Part shown: positions 55,425-64,000 of the stretch, in pieces
How the letters are laid out: each line of letters begins with the position of its first letter
Numbering within the stretch: the stretch's first letter is position 1
Source of the DNA: Pseudomonas sp. CFII64
GTDB lineage: Bacteria > Pseudomonadota > Gammaproteobacteria > Pseudomonadales > Pseudomonadaceae
Assembly: GCF_000416235.1 (NCBI RefSeq)
Contig: NZ_ATLO01000015.1
Location: 39,702-103,701, forward strand
Length of the DNA: 64,000 nucleotides
Direction: 5' to 3'
Notes under the pieces: model-generated
Told to the model about the DNA's origin: nothing
Database searches by the model: none
What the model saw: the letters and a program-made list of their open reading frames with translations, nothing else
Translations under genes and position numbers: made by a program

Positions 55425-57083
55425 TCAGTGCGACACCGCGCCGCTGGCGCCAAGGCCAGTCTGCGAGCGTACGAACTGCGGGTAGAACAGGGCGCGCTCG
55501 CCCTCCGCCGCTTTCGACTTGTCGGTGATGGAGAAGAACCAGATACCGACGAAGGCGATGGCGATGGAGAACAGCGCCGGGTATTCGTACGGGAAGATGG
55601 CCTTCGGATTGTGCAGGATCGATACCCAGATGGTCGGCCCGAGCACCATCAGCACCACGGCGCTGATCAAGCCCATCCAGCCGCCGATCATGGCGCCACG
55701 GGTGGTCAGGTTTTTCCAGTACATGGAAAGCAGCAGGACCGGGAAGTTACAGCTCGCCGCGATGGAGAACGCCAGGCCAACCATGAACGCGATGTTCTGG
55801 CTTTCGAAGGCGATGCCCAGGAGGATTGCCACGATTGCCAGGGCAATGGTGGTGATCTTCGAAACGCGGATTTCGTCTTTCTCGTTGGCTTTGCCGGCCT
55901 TGATCACACTGGCGTACAAGTCATGGGAAACTGCCGAAGCGCCCGCCAGGGTCAAACCGGCAACCACTGCCAGGATGGTGGCGAAAGCAACTGCCGAGAT
56001 GAAGCCCAGGAACAGACTGCCACCGACCGCATTGGCCAAGTGAACCGCTGCCATGTTGTTACCGCCCAACAGCGCACCCGCTGCGTCCTTGAACGCCGGA
56101 TTGGTGCTGACCAGCAGGATCGCGCCAAAGCCGATGATGAAGGTCAGGATGTAGAAGTAGCCGATGAAACCGGTGGCGTACAGCACCGACTTACGGGCTT
56201 CTTTGGCGTCGCTTACGGTGAAGAAGCGCATCAGGATGTGCGGCAGGCCAGCAGTACCGAACATCAGTGCCAGACCCAGGGAGAACGCCGAGATCGGATC
56301 CTTGACCAGACCGCCCGGGCTCATGATCGCTTCACCTTTAGGGTGAACCTTGACCGCTTCGGAGAACAGCATGTTGAAGTCGAAGTTGACGTGTTTCATG
56401 ACCATCAGGGCCATGAACGACGCGCCGGACAACAGCATCACGGCCTTGATGATTTGCACCCAGGTCGTGGCGAGCATGCCGCCGAACAGCACATACAGGC
56501 ACATCAGGATACCGACCAACACCACCGCAACCGCGTAGTCCAGCCCGAACAGCAGCTGGATCAGCTTGCCGGCGCCAACCATCTGCGCGATCAGGTAGAA
56601 CGCAACCACTACCAGCGAACCACAGGCAGACAGGGTACGGATCTCTTTCTGCTTGAGGCGATAGGACGCCACGTCAGCAAACGTGTACTTACCCAGGTTA
56701 CGCAAGCGCTCGGCGATCAGGAACAGAATGATCGGCCAGCCCACCAGGAAGCCGATCGAGTAGATCAGGCCGTCGTAGCCGGAGGTGTAAACCAGCGCGG
56801 AAATACCCAGGAAGGAAGCGGCTGACATATAGTCACCCGCAATCGCCAGGCCATTCTGGAAGCCGGTGATCTTGCCGCCTGCCGAATAGTAGTCTGCTGC
56901 TGTCTTGTTCTTCTTCGATGCCCAATACGTGATGTACAGGGTAAGGCCGACGAAAATGACGAACATGACGATCGCCGAAACGTTCAGCGGTTGTTTCTGC
57001 ACAGCGCCAGTCAACGCTTCTGCCGCCCAGAGGGACGGCGCGAAGGCGGCCAGGCCGAATACTGCCAAGAGGCGCCGGATCAT
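55425..57083 (-). CDS. actP: cation/acetate symporter ActP
   Basis: A sodium:solute symporter of the SSS family taking up acetate and short carboxylates. The 552 residues have a signal-like N-terminus and about 13 helices, with the family segments [32 protein letters not shown] and the [19 protein letters not shown] stretch. It begins with an overlap of the yjcH stop (57080-57083). acs is not adjacent, in contrast to E. coli. Confidence 0.95.
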   Translation of the reverse strand: MIRRLLAVFGLAAFAPSLWAAEALTGAVQKQPLNVSAIVMFVIFVGLTLYITYWASKKNKTAADYYSAGGKITGFQNGLAIAGDYMSAASFLGISALVYTSGYDGLIYSIGFLVGWPIILFLIAERLRNLGKYTFADVASYRLKQKEIRTLSACGSLVVVAFYLIAQMVGAGKLIQLLFGLDYAVAVVLVGILMCLYVLFGGMLATTWVQIIKAVMLLSGASFMALMVMKHVNFDFNMLFSEAVKVHPKGEAIMSPGGLVKDPISAFSLGLALMFGTAGLPHILMRFFTVSDAKEARKSVLYATGFIGYFYILTFIIGFGAILLVSTNPAFKDAAGALLGGNNMAAVHLANAVGGSLFLGFISAVAFATILAVVAGLTLAGASAVSHDLYASVIKAGKANEKDEIRVSKITTIALAIVAILLGIAFESQNIAFMVGLAFSIAASCNFPVLLLSMYWKNLTTRGAMIGGWMGLISAVVLMVLGPTIWVSILHNPKAIFPYEYPALFSIAIAFVGIWFFSITDKSKAAEGERALFYPQFVRSQTGLGASGAVSH

Positions 57084-57391
57084 TGCTGAGCCTCCTTCAG
57101 GATCGCGTTGTTCAGGTCATCGAATTCACCGTTTGCGCGGCGAACGTAGATCGCGGTCAATATGAAAGCAGACAGGATCAAACCGACCCCGATAGGCATT
57201 CCCCAGGTGATCGTTGATGTCGGGCTTAACTTGGCCCCCAGAATGTGGGGTCCATAAGCAATCAAAAGGATAAAGGCCGCATACAGGCCAAGCATGATCG
57301 CCGAGAGAATCCAGGCGAAGCGCTCTCTTTTTGATACCAGCTCCTTGAAACGGGGGCTGTTTTGAATCGAGAGGTAAATGCTGTCGTTCAT
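57080..57391 (-). CDS. yjcH: DUF485 membrane protein YjcH
   Basis: 103 residues starting [20 protein letters not shown], with two hydrophobic helices (about 25-47 and 62-84). It is the usual small partner of ActP, with overlapping stop and start, so the pair is co-translated. Confidence 0.93.
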   Translation of the reverse strand: MNDSIYLSIQNSPRFKELVSKRERFAWILSAIMLGLYAAFILLIAYGPHILGAKLSPTSTITWGMPIGVGLILSAFILTAIYVRRANGEFDDLNNAILKEAQQ

Positions 57392-57484
57392 TGTTTTTGT
57401 CCTCGCAGCACAGATGAGATGTCACGCATTCACTTTAGTCAGGTCTGGCGCGCACTCCAGACGACCTTAGTATTAGAACGACAC

Positions 57485-57590
57485 TGTAGGACCGACTATT
57501 GGGACCGGCTTTAGCCGGGAAGGCTGCATACCGGCGATATAGATATCGTGAATGTTTCGACCCCTTCCCGGCTAAAGCCGGTCCCACGGG
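57485..57590. repeat. REPIN with an extra partial arm
   Basis: TGTAGGACCGACTATTGGGA is followed by a GACCGGCTTTAGCCGGGAAG arm and, about 45 bases on, CTTCCCGGCTAAAGCCGGTC. The first GTAGGACCG looks like a truncated arm disrupted by TATT. It lies upstream of yjcH. Confidence 0.72.
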
Positions 57591-57616
57591 AAAAATGCGC
57601 TCACGCAAAGCACAAA

Positions 57617-57648
57617 AAAGCCGCCCGGTCGTTGAACCGGGCGGCTTT
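57617..57648 (-). terminator. terminator of the betaine-binding protein gene
   Basis: Stem AAAGCCGCCCGGT (57617-57629) with ACCGGGCGGCTTT (57636-57648). On the minus strand it ends in a T run. Located 24 bases past the stop. Confidence 0.88.
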
Positions 57649-57671
57649 GGCGTTACGTCAATCGAGGCGGC

Positions 57672-58520
57672 TTATTTGCCAGTCCACTCCTTGACGCGGT
57701 CCGGGTGCTTGGCGACCCAGTCCTTGGCTGCCGCTTCAGGTTTGGCGCCGTCCTGAATGGCCAGCATCACTTCGCCGATTTCATCCTTGGAAGCCCACTG
57801 GAACTTCTTCAGGAAATCGACAACTTCCGGTGCCTTGGTGGCCAGTTCTTTACTGCCGATACTGTCCACGGTTTCAGCTGCACCGTAGACACCTTTTGGA
57901 TCTTCCAGAAACTTCAACTTCCACTTGGCGAACATCCAGTGTGGCACCCAGCCAGTCACCGCGATGGATTGCTCTTTTGGATAGGCCCGGGTGAGCTCCG
58001 CGATCATGCCCGCGCCCGAACTGGCTTGCAGTTTGTAGCCATCCAGACCGTAGTCCTTGATGGCCTGATCGGTCTTGATCATAACGCCCGAGCCGGCATC
58101 GATCCCGACAATCTTCTTCTTGAAGGAGTCATCGGTCTTGAGATCTTCGATGCTCTTGGCTTTCACGTACTCAGGCACGATCAGGCCAATCTTGGCGTCC
58201 TTGAAGTTGGAACCGTAGTTCACAACGTTGTCTTTGTTCTTGGTCATGTACTCGCCATGAGTGACCGGCAACCAGGCCGACAACATCATGTCCAGTTTGC
58301 CGGTCGCCACGCCCTGCCACATGATCCCGGCCGCAACGGCTTGCAGTTTTACGTCATAACCGAGCTTCTGCCTGATGACTTCCGCGGCAACGTTCGTCGT
58401 GGCAACGCTATCGGACCAACCGTCGACATAGCCAATGCTCACTTCTTTGGCCGAGGCCAGCGTGGAACTGACAGCAAGCGCCAAAGCGGCACTCACGCCC
58501 AGGATTTTTCGCATCTTCAT
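57672..58520 (-). CDS. glycine betaine/choline-type ABC substrate-binding protein (orphan)
   Basis: 282 residues with a signal peptide (cleavage near ASA, residues 22-24) and an OpuAC fold. The aromatic pocket residues seen are Trp in VDGWSDS, GIMWQG, SAWLPVT and TGWVPHWMF, suited to quaternary amines. No permease or ATPase gene is adjacent, so it probably feeds a shared core transporter, as known for CbcX, CaiX and BetX in P. aeruginosa. Which ligand (choline, carnitine, betaine) is unknown. Confidence 0.88.
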   Translation of the reverse strand: MKMRKILGVSAALALAVSSTLASAKEVSIGYVDGWSDSVATTNVAAEVIRQKLGYDVKLQAVAAGIMWQGVATGKLDMMLSAWLPVTHGEYMTKNKDNVVNYGSNFKDAKIGLIVPEYVKAKSIEDLKTDDSFKKKIVGIDAGSGVMIKTDQAIKDYGLDGYKLQASSGAGMIAELTRAYPKEQSIAVTGWVPHWMFAKWKLKFLEDPKGVYGAAETVDSIGSKELATKAPEVVDFLKKFQWASKDEIGEVMLAIQDGAKPEAAAKDWVAKHPDRVKEWTGK

Positions 58521-58909
58521 CGTTACTTCCCCGGTAGTCCTGCGCCCGACGGCGGTCGGGCATCGTTGACGTTGTTATTAAGGTTGCAGGTCGCGCCCAA
58601 CTTTGGAGCACCGCGCACCTTTCACGCTTCAACCACTGTTGCGAACGATGACCAGCACCGTGTCGACGCCTTGATAATCAACCGTGGCGATGATGGAACG
58701 TGCTCTGTCAACGACGTCAATGCATCGGGAAACGACATCACACGGCCATCAGCGACATCCATGTCGTAAAACGCGCTTTGGTCCGTCCGGAAATTGCATG
58801 TCGAAGGTATCGCGGTGAGCCCGGGGGAAAATTGCGGCAGTCAGCTGGCGTCGCCGCCGCTGGCAAACCCAGTGCTAAGATGCGGCCTTCGCCCCATTTC
58901 GGCCCGATC
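58521..58909. promoter_or_regulatory. divergent intergenic region, opuAC-like and GH17 genes
   Basis: 389 bases between two outward genes. It must carry both promoters. I see no REP, terminator or recognisable operator. An open frame in phase with the GH17 gene extends to 58700, but lacks protein-like composition, so the region is taken as non-coding. Confidence 0.5.
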
Positions 58910-60499
58910 ATGCCCGCCACTTCCCGCTCATTCCTTGTGCCCTATCTGTTCGCTTGCCTGCTTGGCGTGATTGCCATGTGCAGTTACTGGTACGCGATGG
59001 GCAAGCCGGTGATTCTCCCGGACGCCGCCACCCCGACTCATAAGCTGCAATGCGCGTCGTACACGCCGTTCGACAAAGACCAGTCGCCGTTCGACCAGCC
59101 TTTCAAGCTGCGACCCGAGCGCATGGACGCTGACCTGGCCCTGCTTGCCACGCGTTTCGAATGCATCCGCACTTACTCGATGACAGGCCTGGAAGCGATC
59201 CCTGCATTGGCGCGCAAGCACGGGTTGAAGCTGATGCTGGGCGCCTGGATCAACAGCAATCCACAGGACACGGCCAAGGAAGTCGACGCGCTGATCGCTT
59301 CGGCCAATGCCAATCCGGATGTTGTCAGATCGGTCATCGTCGGCAACGAAGCCTTGCTGCGCAAGGAGGTCACCGGCGCGCAGCTGGCGAAGCTGATTGG
59401 TCAAGTCAAAAGCCAGGTCAAACAACCCGTGACCTATGCCGACGTGTGGGAGTTCTGGCTGCAATATCCGGAAGTCGCACCGGCCGTGGACTTCCTGACC
59501 ATCCACTTGCTGCCTTACTGGGAAGACGACCCCAAAGGCATCGATGACGCACTGGCCCACGTGGCGCAGATCCGACAGATATTCGGCAGCAAATTCGCGC
59601 CCAAGGACATCGTGATTGGCGAAACCGGTTGGCCCAGCGAAGGCCGCCAGCGGGAAACCGCGCTGCCCAGTCGGGTCAACGAAGCGAAGTTCATTCGTGG
59701 TTTTGTCGCCATGGCCGAGCAGAACGGCTGGCACTACAACCTGATTGAAGCCTTCGACCAACCCTGGAAACGCGCCGCCGAAGGCGCGGTGGGCGGTTAC
59801 TGGGGGCTGTTCGACGCTGATCGCAAGGAAAAAGGCGTGCTGGCCGGACCGGTTTCCAATCTGGGCTGGTGGCCGTTCTGGCTGAGCGTGAGTGGTGGAA
59901 TTTTCCTGCTGACCCTGGCGTTTGCCGGCCGTGTCGCCACTCACCGCAACGCGCTGATTCTTCCGCTGCTGGCCGCACTGGCCGCTTGTTGTATCGGCAC
60001 CTGGGGTGAACTGGCGCGCATCACCAGTCGCTTCTACGGCGAATACATTTGGGCCGCCTTGCTGGTGGGTTTGAATCTGCTGGTGCTGGCCCATGCGGCA
60101 CTGGTGCTGTCGGCGGGTGATGGCTGGCGCAACAAGGCGCTGTCATGGCTTGAGGCGCGAGCGGGCGGGCTGGTGGCCGCGGCAGGTTTCGCGGCGGCGA
60201 TCATGATGCTGGCCATGGTGTTTGATCCGCGCTACCGAAGCTTTGCGACCCCGACCCTGATTGTGCCCGCGCTGTTCTATCTGGCGCGCCCCGTGGCGGT
60301 CCCTCGTCGTGAAGTCGCATTGTTGACGTTTATCGTCGGCGCAGGCATCGCGCCACAACTGTTCCGCGAAGGCCTTGCCAATCAGCAAGCGCTGGGCTGG
60401 GCGCTGGTCAGCGTGCTGATGACCGCAGCGTTGTGGCGCTGTTTGCGAGTGCGGCAGCAGCAATCCGTTACGGCGCTGCGCGCTGCGCCATCGGTGTAA
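58910..60499 (+). CDS. GH17 beta-1,3-glucan glucosyltransferase/glucanase, membrane form
   Basis: 529 residues starting MPATSRSFLVPYLFACLLGV. One N-terminal helix, a GH17 catalytic domain (about 40-300) with the acid/base Glu in VIVGNEALLR and nucleophile Glu in IGETGWPSEGRQ, then about seven helices (from 320). Known Pseudomonas relatives are beta-1,3-glucosyltransferases that branch or cyclise beta-glucans, linked to osmoregulated periplasmic glucan. ATG at 58880 is also possible. Followed directly by the CrcZ/CrcY-type promoter region. Confidence 0.85.
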   Translation: MPATSRSFLVPYLFACLLGVIAMCSYWYAMGKPVILPDAATPTHKLQCASYTPFDKDQSPFDQPFKLRPERMDADLALLATRFECIRTYSMTGLEAIPALARKHGLKLMLGAWINSNPQDTAKEVDALIASANANPDVVRSVIVGNEALLRKEVTGAQLAKLIGQVKSQVKQPVTYADVWEFWLQYPEVAPAVDFLTIHLLPYWEDDPKGIDDALAHVAQIRQIFGSKFAPKDIVIGETGWPSEGRQRETALPSRVNEAKFIRGFVAMAEQNGWHYNLIEAFDQPWKRAAEGAVGGYWGLFDADRKEKGVLAGPVSNLGWWPFWLSVSGGIFLLTLAFAGRVATHRNALILPLLAALAACCIGTWGELARITSRFYGEYIWAALLVGLNLLVLAHAALVLSAGDGWRNKALSWLEARAGGLVAAAGFAAAIMMLAMVFDPRYRSFATPTLIVPALFYLARPVAVPRREVALLTFIVGAGIAPQLFREGLANQQALGWALVSVLMTAALWRCLRVRQQQSVTALRAAPSV

Positions 60500-60523
60500 C
60501 CCCGGCCACACGGAAACATATTG

Positions 60524-60564
60524 TGTTACCTCATCAGCACAGCGAACACCGCAAGCGGGTAACA
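60524..60564. promoter_or_regulatory. candidate activator half-sites upstream of the sigma-54 promoter
   Basis: TGTTAC (60524-60529) and GTAACA (60559-60564) form an inverted pair separated by 29 bases, about 85-125 bases upstream of the sigma-54 promoter. The crcZ/crcY promoters are activated by CbrB, and these look like CbrB-type half-sites, but the spacing is only remembered and needs checking. Confidence 0.4.
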
Positions 60565-60646
60565 CGGAAACAAATGGTATGGATTTCTTGCCTGTCGCGC
60601 TTAGGCACTAAACCCTAAGTCTTTGTTTTTAAAGCATTTGCAAAAG

Positions 60647-60663
60647 TTGGCACAGCTCCTGCT
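60647..60663 (+). promoter_or_regulatory. sigma-54 (RpoN) promoter
   Basis: TTGGCACAGCTCCTGCT matches the sigma-54 consensus TTGGCAC-N5-TTGCT in both the GG at -25/-24 and the GC at -13/-12, exactly 12 bases apart. It would start RNA at about 60673. Confidence 0.82.
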
Positions 60664-60672
60664 ATATCTCTG

Positions 60673-61045
60673 GCATAACAAGAATAAAAAGTGGCATACC
60701 TAATAAAAACAAGACGTAACGGCTCTGACATAACAAAAACAACGGCACAGAGACGCAGCTAACAGATTTTTTTGGAGTGGATCAGCTTTACAGAAGCGCC
60801 GTAAGGAGCTTCGCAACCGGGCAGAGAACAATAAAACTACCCTCAGGTAGCTCCCGAACTGGTTGGATCAGCCACATCGATCAAAGTGAATCAGCGCTCA
60901 AAAAAATACGTTTGCTCTTGATCCCGCATGGGGATCGCACAAGAAAGCTGGAAAGGGACCGGTCGCCAAAAACAAGAACAGACCGCCCTGAATAATAAAA
61001 ATAGAGCATGCAAAACAATTAAAAGGGGAGCTCCGGCTCCCCTTT
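60673..61045 (+). ncRNA. crcY: CrcZ/CrcY-family Hfq/Crc-sequestering small RNA
   Basis: An RNA of about 373 bases from the sigma-54 start to a strong terminator. It has the hallmark of CrcZ/CrcY/CrcX RNAs: at least six A-rich AAnAAnAA-type tracts (near 60677, 60702, 60730, 60827, 60968 and 60991) between structured GC-rich parts. Such RNAs bind Hfq/Crc and relieve catabolite repression when CbrA/CbrB is active. The length fits those RNAs (roughly 350-400). Whether to call it crcZ or crcY depends on the cbrB locus; cbrB is not in this window, and crcZ lies next to cbrB, so crcY or crcX is likelier. A short frame inside it is not credible as a gene. Confidence 0.82.
61022..61045 (+). terminator. 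terminator of the CrcY-like RNA
   Basis: A perfect 10-bp stem AAAGGGGAGC (61022-61031) with GCTCCCCTTT (61036-61045), loop TCCG. A-rich bases on the left make it usable for the convergent gene on the minus strand. Confidence 0.85.
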
Positions 61046-61101
61046 ATGCTGTCTGGGGTTTGGGGTATTGAATCCAACGAAATCGTGTTTCAGAAATCTG
61101 A

Positions 61102-61473
61102 TCAGGCCTTTTGCTTCGGCGCACGAACCAGTCGCAACCCCGCAATCACCACCGCAAAAACCCCGAGGCTTGCGCTGTAAAGCACCAGTGCCGCAATCCC
61201 CAGCAGTAATGCCAACACCGCCAGGCGCCAACCGGCAATGCCGCGTAAAAAGAACGCCACCAGCGAAACCGCCAGCGCCGACCAGGAAATAATCCCGAAG
61301 TGGATCATCCAGCCCAGTCCCGAACGAAGCTGGCACTCCCATTGCAAGGCCTCATTGGCACAGATGCCAACCCATTGCGCGTCTTCCATTAACAGGTAAC
61401 GCACGCCATAGCTGGCGCCGAGCCAGATTGGCAAGGCGATCAGCAACAGAATCAGGGGCAAACGGCGAGGCAT
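61102..61473 (-). CDS. small membrane protein of unknown function
   Basis: 123 residues starting MPRRLPLILLLIALPIWLGA, with four hydrophobic helices and short basic ends (RAPKQKA). GGAG lies a few bases upstream of the ATG at 61473; a longer frame is possible but its added residues are not typical. I do not recognise a family. It converges with the CrcY-like RNA. Confidence 0.75.
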   Translation of the reverse strand: MPRRLPLILLLIALPIWLGASYGVRYLLMEDAQWVGICANEALQWECQLRSGLGWMIHFGIISWSALAVSLVAFFLRGIAGWRLAVLALLLGIAALVLYSASLGVFAVVIAGLRLVRAPKQKA

Positions 61474-61545
61474 CGAGGACTCCATCCAGGTCAAAACTTT
61501 GGCGCGAAATGGCGCCCAGAATAGCCGCCTCGCCTCGCCATGCAA

Positions 61546-61711
61546 GGGCTGCGGGCGAATTTAACGCACCGTGCTTCGCTATTGCTGCAACAGAACGTGT
61601 ATTGTCTCGAAGATTTTACGAAACTTAAGACTGTCAGTGCGGCACTTGGCACTCGATCAGCGGTCATAGCCCGCGTACCTCATCAGCACTTCGTTCCCAA
61701 GGGATTTAGTC
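61546..61711 (+). promoter_or_regulatory. leader of the hydrolase-mlaA operon
   Basis: 166 bases upstream of the hydrolase ATG, with the ribosome site AAGGGATTTAGTC directly before it. No specific regulator site is recognisable. Confidence 0.4.
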
Positions 61712-63010
61712 ATGCTCCGTTTTCTGCGCTTTGCTGCCGTCATTGGCGGCCTCTGTTTGAGTGCGTCCGCTATGGCGGTCAATGTCGACCCCGCCACTTA
61801 TGGCTTCCCTCTGACCAACCCGTTCGAAGCGACCATCGCCACGACACCTCCGGACCTACGCCCGGATCTGCCGGCTGATGAGGATATCGACCAGGACGAT
61901 TACACCCTCAATCTGCACCCCGAGCGCGAGTTCACCCTGCCGGATAACTTCTGGGCAGTGAAAAAACTGCGTTATCGCCTGGCCAAACAGGATCATCCGG
62001 CACCGCTGATCTTCCTGATCGCCGGCACCGGCGCACCTTATAACAGCACCCTGAACGAGTTTCTGAAGAAGCTTTATTACGGCGCTGGCTACAACGTGGT
62101 GCAACTGTCTTCGCCAACCAGCTATGACTTCATGAGTTCGGCCTCGCGTTTTGCAACGCCGGGTGTCTCCAAGGAAGATGCCGAAGACCTGTACCGCGTC
62201 ATGCAGGGCGTTCGCGCGCAGCAGACCAAGCTGCAAGTCACCGACTATTACCTGACCGGTTACAGCCTGGGCGCACTGGATGCTGCATTCGTCGCCCACC
62301 TGGACGAAACCCGTCGCAGCTTCAACTTCAAGAAAGTCCTGCTGATCAACCCGCCGGTGAACCTTTATACGTCGATCACCAACCTCGACAAACTGGTGCA
62401 GACCAACGTCAAGGGCATCGACAACAGCACCACGTTTTATGAACTGGTCCTGGAAAAGCTGACCCGCTACTTCCGTCAGAAAGGCTATATCGATCTCAAC
62501 GACGCATTGCTCTACGACTTCCAGCAGTCCAAGCAGCATTTGACCAACGAACAAATGGCCATGCTGATCGGCACTTCGTTCCGATTCTCTTCGGCTGACA
62601 TCGCGTTCACTTCCGACCTGATCAACCGTCGCGGTCTGATTACGCCGCCGAAGTTTCCGATCACTGAAGGCACCAGCCTGTCGCCGTTCCTAAGGCGAGC
62701 GCTGCAATGCGACTTCGATTGCTACCTGACCGAACAAGTCATCCCGATGTGGCGTGCCCGTACCGATGGCGGCAGTCTGCTGCAACTGGTCGATCAAGTG
62801 AGCCTGTACGCGCTCAAGGATTACCTGCACACCAGCACCAAGATCTCCGTCATGCATAACGCTGACGACGTGATCCTGGGCGCCGGCGACCTGGGTTTCC
62901 TGCGCAAGACTTTCGGGGATCGTCTGACCGTTTATCCTTACGGCGGACATTGCGGCAACCTTAATTACCGCGTCAACAGCGACGCCATGCTGGAGTTTTT
63001 CCGTGGCTAA
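61712..63010 (+). CDS. secreted alpha/beta-hydrolase-fold protein linked to mlaA
   Basis: 432 residues with a signal peptide (MLRFLRFAAVIGGLCLSASA, cleavage near AMA). The hydrolase core includes LIFLIAGTGAP (oxyanion strand), the nucleophile elbow GYSLGAL (Ser near residue 187), a candidate acid in HNADDVILGAG, and a C-terminal histidine in YGGHCG. No clear domain name comes to mind. Its stop overlaps the mlaA start by 8 bases, so the products are probably used together at the outer membrane, for example in phospholipid handling. Confidence 0.8.
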   Translation: MLRFLRFAAVIGGLCLSASAMAVNVDPATYGFPLTNPFEATIATTPPDLRPDLPADEDIDQDDYTLNLHPEREFTLPDNFWAVKKLRYRLAKQDHPAPLIFLIAGTGAPYNSTLNEFLKKLYYGAGYNVVQLSSPTSYDFMSSASRFATPGVSKEDAEDLYRVMQGVRAQQTKLQVTDYYLTGYSLGALDAAFVAHLDETRRSFNFKKVLLINPPVNLYTSITNLDKLVQTNVKGIDNSTTFYELVLEKLTRYFRQKGYIDLNDALLYDFQQSKQHLTNEQMAMLIGTSFRFSSADIAFTSDLINRRGLITPPKFPITEGTSLSPFLRRALQCDFDCYLTEQVIPMWRARTDGGSLLQLVDQVSLYALKDYLHTSTKISVMHNADDVILGAGDLGFLRKTFGDRLTVYPYGGHCGNLNYRVNSDAMLEFFRG

Positions 63011-63815
63011 ACGTCTTTTACTCATCGCCGCCCTGCTCTGCTCGGGCGCGACCTATGCCGCTGACGCGACCAACAGCAACCTTGCGGCCCACCCCGCCAC
63101 CGTCGCCCGCGAGGACGATGCAGACGGCTTCACGCATCCGCTGAACGCCTTGAAGTTCAATCCGGGCCTGGACCAGCGGGAATTCGAACGCGCCACGCTC
63201 AACGCGCTGGAAGTCTACGACCCGCTGGAATCGATGAACCGTCGGGTCTACCACTTCAACTATCGCTTTGACGAATGGGTATTCCTGCCAGTCGTCAACG
63301 GCTACAAATATGTCACGCCGAGCTTCCTGCGTACCGGCGTCAGCAACTTCTTCGCCAACCTGGGCGATGTGCCGAACCTGCTGAACAGCCTGTTGCAGTT
63401 CAAGGGCAAGCGTTCGCTGGATACCACCGGTCGTCTGCTGGTCAACACCACCATCGGCATCGCCGGCCTGTGGGACCCGGCAACCATGATGGGCCTCCCC
63501 CGCCAGGCTGAAGACTTTGGTCAGACCCTGGGCTTCTACGGCGTACCCGGCGGCCCATACCTGGTCCTGCCGTTCCTTGGCCCATCGAACCTGCGTGACA
63601 CTGGCGGCCTGGTATTCGACTTCGCTGCCGAATCCCAGATCAACTTCCTGAACGTCTCGCAAGTCAGCTCGGACCACCCGGAACTGTACGCCCTGCGAAT
63701 CGTCGACCGCCGTTACACCACCAGCTTCCGCTACGGCCAGATGAACTCGCCGTTTGAATACGAGAAAGTGCGCTACGTCTACACCGAAGCCCGCAAGTTG
63801 CAGATTGCCGAGTAA
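63003..63815 (+). CDS. mlaA: MlaA (VacJ) family outer-membrane lipid-asymmetry protein
   Basis: MlaA removes phospholipids from the outer leaflet of the outer membrane and passes them to the MlaC-MlaFEDB system. The 270 residues have a signal region MAKRLLLIAALLCSGATYA and the family core: DPLESMNRRVYHFNYRFDEW, LGDVPNLLNSLLQFKGK, FGQTLGFYGVPGGPYLVLP and the final RRYTTSF segment. The lipobox consensus is poor: the residues before Cys13 are ALL, so it may be cleaved by signal peptidase I at TYA. It overlaps the hydrolase gene; the rest of the mla genes are not here. Confidence 0.93.
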   Translation: MAKRLLLIAALLCSGATYAADATNSNLAAHPATVAREDDADGFTHPLNALKFNPGLDQREFERATLNALEVYDPLESMNRRVYHFNYRFDEWVFLPVVNGYKYVTPSFLRTGVSNFFANLGDVPNLLNSLLQFKGKRSLDTTGRLLVNTTIGIAGLWDPATMMGLPRQAEDFGQTLGFYGVPGGPYLVLPFLGPSNLRDTGGLVFDFAAESQINFLNVSQVSSDHPELYALRIVDRRYTTSFRYGQMNSPFEYEKVRYVYTEARKLQIAE

Positions 63816-63832
63816 CTGAAAGGCTTTACCAG

Positions 63833-63868
63833 AACGGCCAACCGGAGCGATCGGGTTGGCCGTTTTTT
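63833..63868 (+). terminator. terminator of mlaA
   Basis: Stem AACGGCCAACC (63833-63843) with GGTTGGCCGTT (63854-63864), followed by TTTTAT. Confidence 0.88.
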
Positions 63869-64000
63869 ATGGGTGAAACCAAAAGCTGTAGATACTCCAT
63901 CGCCGCACGTGGATTGCTTTTGCTTCGCTCTTCCGTGCCGCGACCTGGCAGACACCACGACACCGGAGTCGAAGGAACCCGACGAAGTCGGGCCGGACGT
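63869..64000. other. terminal 130 bases with no gene seen
   Basis: Contains a small hairpin CCCGAC/GTCGGG near 63979 and no frame with coding character. A feature may continue past the window edge. Confidence 0.4.

Noticed and set aside
60777..60995. A 72-residue frame in the gap after the GH17 gene
   Set aside because: Lies inside the CrcY-like RNA, low complexity and no protein family; an artefact of the RNA sequence.

Overview
The window looks like a chromosomal segment of a fluorescens-group Pseudomonas. The grounds are the gene-order blocks (kdsB, trm112-like, lpxK, exbD, exbB, comEC; a cpxR-cpxP-cpxA block; a FimV-like gene, MarR and recQ; the three-gene NAGGN osmolyte operon; actP-yjcH), the GC-rich coding sequence, and about a dozen REP/REPIN-type inverted repeats between genes. 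I saw no tRNA, rRNA, CRISPR array, prophage or insertion sequence. All products are read from protein motifs and remembered family features; no database was searched.

Layout. 1-5060 (minus): envelope and energy genes (kdsB partial, trm112-like, lpxK, exbD, exbB) and the DNA-uptake channel gene comEC. 5061-5671: a 0.6 kb gene-free stretch with a hairpin-rich repeat and the rluB terminator. 5672-10593 (minus): rluB, a DUF1289 gene, scpB-scpA, yciO and a PHP-domain RNase gene. 10661-14855 (plus): yciB, a YciI-like gene, a membrane coiled-coil protein, then a Cpx-type envelope-stress block with a candidate CpxR box. 14982-25103: housekeeping and accessory genes (nitroreductase, trkH, Mpo1-like, metallophosphoesterase, SelW-like, FimV-like, MarR, recQ, UPF0149, DUF454).

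25292-34202: a complete type I secretion locus, made of a 1197-residue LapA-like surface protein (retention module, vWA domain, RTX repeats) divergent from its TolC, ABC and HlyD exporter genes. 34331-40724: polyphosphate:AMP phosphotransferase and a 1587-residue LRR plus NEL-type E3 ubiquitin ligase, a predicted host-directed effector. 40845-47208: mnmC and an AttEFGH-like ABC/lipocalin operon. 47360-52223: the NAGGN operon. 52414-58520: small conserved genes including a CsrA/RsmA paralogue, then actP-yjcH and a glycine-betaine-type binding protein. 58910-63815: a GH17 glucosyltransferase, a CrcZ/CrcY-type regulatory RNA behind a sigma-54 promoter, a small membrane protein, and a secreted alpha/beta hydrolase coupled to mlaA.

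The most rewarding parts are the unannotated-looking CrcZ/CrcY-type RNA (about 60673-61045), the Lap-like adhesin whose expected LapG cleavage motif is altered, the NEL ligase, the hairpin-rich element near 5.2-5.4 kb, and the mixed-arm REPINs.
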